DNA of 64,000 nt from an uncultured Selenomonadaceae bacterium. Its GTDB lineage: Bacteria; Bacillota; Negativicutes; Selenomonadales; Selenomonadaceae. Positions 62,381-64,000 of this stretch are shown here, piece by piece. Under the pieces are notes generated by a model. It did not search any database and was not told the origin of the DNA. It worked only from the letters and a program-made list of their open reading frames with translations. The translations under genes were made by a program, and so were the position numbers. Positions within the stretch are counted from its first letter, which is position 1; each line of letters starts with the position of its first letter. Where the stretch lies: NCBI GenBank assembly GCA_905234195.1, contig CAJOFR010000010.1, positions 1-64,000 of the forward strand. Reading direction: 5' to 3'.

Positions 62381-63117
62381 ACAAACGAGTGGAAATTCTC
62401 GGCGTGAAAGTCGACGCGGTGACGATGGCTGAAGCTGTGGAGTTCGTGGAAAAATTAATCGACGCGAAAAAAAATTCTATCGTGGCAACAGCAAACGCCG
62501 AAATGTTAATGCGCGCGACACACGACGGCGAATTAAAAGAAATTTTGAACGCGGCGGAATTGGTTGTGCCGGACGGCGCGGGGACGGTCTGGGCGGCGCA
62601 CCATCTCGGCTACGAGATGCCGGAGCGCGTCGCGGGATTCGATTTAGTGCAGGAAATAATGAAAATCGCGCCGATTAAGTCGCGAAAATTTTTTCTGTTC
62701 GGTTCCGCGCCGGGCGTCGCCGAAAAAGCAAAGGAAAAAGCGGAGTCGCTTTACCCGGGAATAAAAATCGTCGGGACACGCAACGGATATTTTTCAGCAT
62801 CGGACGAGCCGGAGATTATCGCGCAAATAAAAAGTGCCGCGCCGGACGTCTTGATTGCCGCACTGGGAGTACCCAAGCAAGAAAAATGGCTTGCCGCGCA
62901 CAAAAATGAATTGAACGTGCCGGTTTCAATCGGCGTCGGCGGAACTTTGGACGTGATGGCGGGCGTCGTCAAACGCGCCCCCCGCTGGATGCAACGCGCA
63001 AAACTCGAATGGCTATTCCGCGCACTGTTGCAGCCGCGCCGCGCAGGCAGACTAATCGCCCTGCCGCAATTCGTCTTCAAAGTTCACGCCTCGAAAAATA
63101 AATCGAACAAAAATTAA
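62377..63117 (+). CDS. WecG/TagA/CpsF family glycosyltransferase
   Basis: The protein has KRVEILGVKVDAVTMAEAVE, VATANAEMLMRAT, VPDGAGTVWAAH and FLFGSAPGVAEKAKEK, then IGVGGTLDVMAGVVKRAPRW, all typical of N-acetylmannosaminyltransferases acting on undecaprenyl-linked sugars. ATG 62377 overlaps the stop of the DpnII remnant, giving 246 aa; the track's TTG 62362 is in the same frame. It makes a lipid-linked intermediate for a surface polymer. Confidence 0.9.
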   Translation: MNKRVEILGVKVDAVTMAEAVEFVEKLIDAKKNSIVATANAEMLMRATHDGELKEILNAAELVVPDGAGTVWAAHHLGYEMPERVAGFDLVQEIMKIAPIKSRKFFLFGSAPGVAEKAKEKAESLYPGIKIVGTRNGYFSASDEPEIIAQIKSAAPDVLIAALGVPKQEKWLAAHKNELNVPVSIGVGGTLDVMAGVVKRAPRWMQRAKLEWLFRALLQPRRAGRLIALPQFVFKVHASKNKSNKN

Positions 63118-63125
63118 TTTCACCG

Positions 63126-63147
63126 TCCGCAAGGGCGGATTTTTTTT
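63126..63147 (+). terminator. Terminator after the WecG-type gene
   Basis: TCCGC (63126-63130) pairs with GCGGA (63135-63139) around AAGG, followed by eight T. Confidence 0.8.
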
Positions 63148-63185
63148 GCGAATGTTAAAATTAGATTAAAAATCTCCGCGAAATA

Positions 63186-63215
63186 TTGTAATGACGAAAT
63201 TAAATTTGATATAAT
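63186..63215 (+). promoter_or_regulatory. Promoter for the metalloprotease gene
   Basis: TTGTAA (63186-63191) and TATAAT (63210-63215) are 18 bp apart. Confidence 0.6.
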
Positions 63216-63261
63216 CGTTTTATTTAGAGTTGGAAAATTTTTTTGAAGAGAGGGAAAAATC

Positions 63262-64000
63262 ATGGCAGGCTATACTCAACAGGACGTTATGAAAAAATTC
63301 ATGGCGTCTTTCGATACGACAACTCTTTCTAAAACGAACGCGCTTGACGAAGCTGTTCGCGCTTGTTCAAATTTTGGAAGTATCGACGACGCGATTAATC
63401 AAATGATTAGCGATTGCGAGACTTATAACGCGGCGGACACCACCAACGGCTGGAAAAATTTTCTGCTGGAAAAATGCGGAATTAATCTCGACAACAACGA
63501 CACCGGCGCAATTTCAGGGCTCGACGCGGGCGGGGCTGTCTACGAGAAAACCGCTGAAAGTGTTGTCCCCGAAAATGATTCCTTTGAAAATTTTACCGGC
63601 TCTTCCTTCACGACGGAAGGCGCAACTTTTACGCTGACCGGTAGTCTGGATACCGAAGACAAAAAATTTATTTGGAGCTCGATGTATTCTTATTGGGCTA
63701 AGGAAGCTTTGACACTCCTGAAAAATTCTTACGGCTACAGTTTTGAAGATACCGACACCGCCTTTAACGAGATTAGAATTTTTTTCACGGACAATTCAAA
63801 TGATTCAAATATGGCGGGGACTTATCCGACGATATTCAGCGACGAACAAACCAAATCAAATTATATTTTCATGTATATTAATCTTGATTGGTGGCACGGC
63901 ATATCAAACGACTCAAGCAACACCAGCGGAAAAGTTTTCAGCCACAATAAAGATCGATACCTCGACAGAACTTTCACGCACGAACTCACTCACGCTATCA
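63262..64000 (+). CDS. Start of a zinc metalloprotease-like secreted protein (cut by window end)
   Basis: This reading frame is missing from the track because it has no stop in the window. From ATG 63262 (AGAGAGGG upstream) it gives 246 residues: MAGYTQQDVMKKFMASFDTT, an Asp/Asn/Thr-rich region (NLDNNDTGAISGLDAGGAV), then WSSMYSYWAKEALTLL and FTHELTHAI. HELTH is an HExxH zinc motif. There is no classical signal peptide; large proteins of this type in Negativicutes are often secreted by type I systems. The rest is outside the window. Confidence 0.75.
   Translation, partial: MAGYTQQDVMKKFMASFDTTTLSKTNALDEAVRACSNFGSIDDAINQMISDCETYNAADTTNGWKNFLLEKCGINLDNNDTGAISGLDAGGAVYEKTAESVVPENDSFENFTGSSFTTEGATFTLTGSLDTEDKKFIWSSMYSYWAKEALTLLKNSYGYSFEDTDTAFNEIRIFFTDNSNDSNMAGTYPTIFSDEQTKSNYIFMYINLDWWHGISNDSSNTSGKVFSHNKDRYLDRTFTHELTHAI

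Overview
The window looks like a chromosomal segment of a flagellated diderm Firmicute of the class Negativicutes, probably a Selenomonas-like bacterium. Firmicute-style gene orders (flgK-flgL-DUF6470-fliW-csrA, rimP-nusA-ylxR-infB) lie beside outer-membrane genes (three OmpH/Skp-like genes followed by lpxD). That combination is typical of diderm Firmicutes. The assignment rests on gene content only, because no rRNA is present.

Layout. 1-8.5 kb: the right end of an IS200/IS605-type element, then late flagellar genes (flgK, flgL, DUF6470, fliW, csrA, flaG, fliD, fliS, fliT-like); no flagellin gene is seen. 8.5-12.2 kb: structured repeats, a PLP amino-acid decarboxylase, an unusual FtsZ and TcdA. 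12.2-20.3 kb: a GDP-fucose cluster (gmd, fcl, manC, a GT11-GT2 fusion) with three small DUF4254-type proteins; fcl and the fusion each carry a run of nine C or G. 20.3-32.6 kb: carD, a class B PBP, telA, xpaC-TM2, a kinase, cobD-cobC, then infB-ylxR-nusA-rimP on the minus strand.

32.8-39.3 kb: a VapBC-like pair, pgeF, hisZ-HD-hisG, then two tandem modules built like the Fst/par type I toxin-antitoxin system. The second is interrupted by a 240-bp IS605-type non-autonomous element whose removal restores the toxin frame exactly. SpoIID-like and nrdG follow. 39.3-44.4 kb: OmpH-like proteins, lpxD and two unknown exported proteins. 44.4-49.6 kb: tRNA-Ser, an IMPACT protein, recX, lgt, a FadR-type regulator, a DUF6036 protein and two frame-disrupted Nif11-type peptide precursor genes.

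49.6-59.4 kb: a minus-strand metabolic region (D-hydroxyacid dehydrogenase, rpiB, ArsB/NhaD permease, SDR, split transketolase, TRAP transporter). The transketolase genes are decaying, with a nonsense codon, an internal deletion and a frameshift. The FadR-type regulator promoter and the TRAP promoter share an 11-bp sequence, a candidate operator. 59.4-64 kb: glmS, a DpnI-type endonuclease for methylated GATC, a shrunken DpnII-type remnant, a WecG/TagA glycosyltransferase and the start of a secreted HExxH metalloprotease cut by the window end.

The most interesting signals are the tandem type I toxin-antitoxin modules with their clean transposon interruption, the IS605 guide-RNA end abutting the flgK ribosome-binding site, the DpnI/DpnII remnant, the frame-disrupted RiPP precursor pair, and the homopolymer tracts in the fucosylation cluster. 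All family assignments come from reading the sequence; no database search was run.
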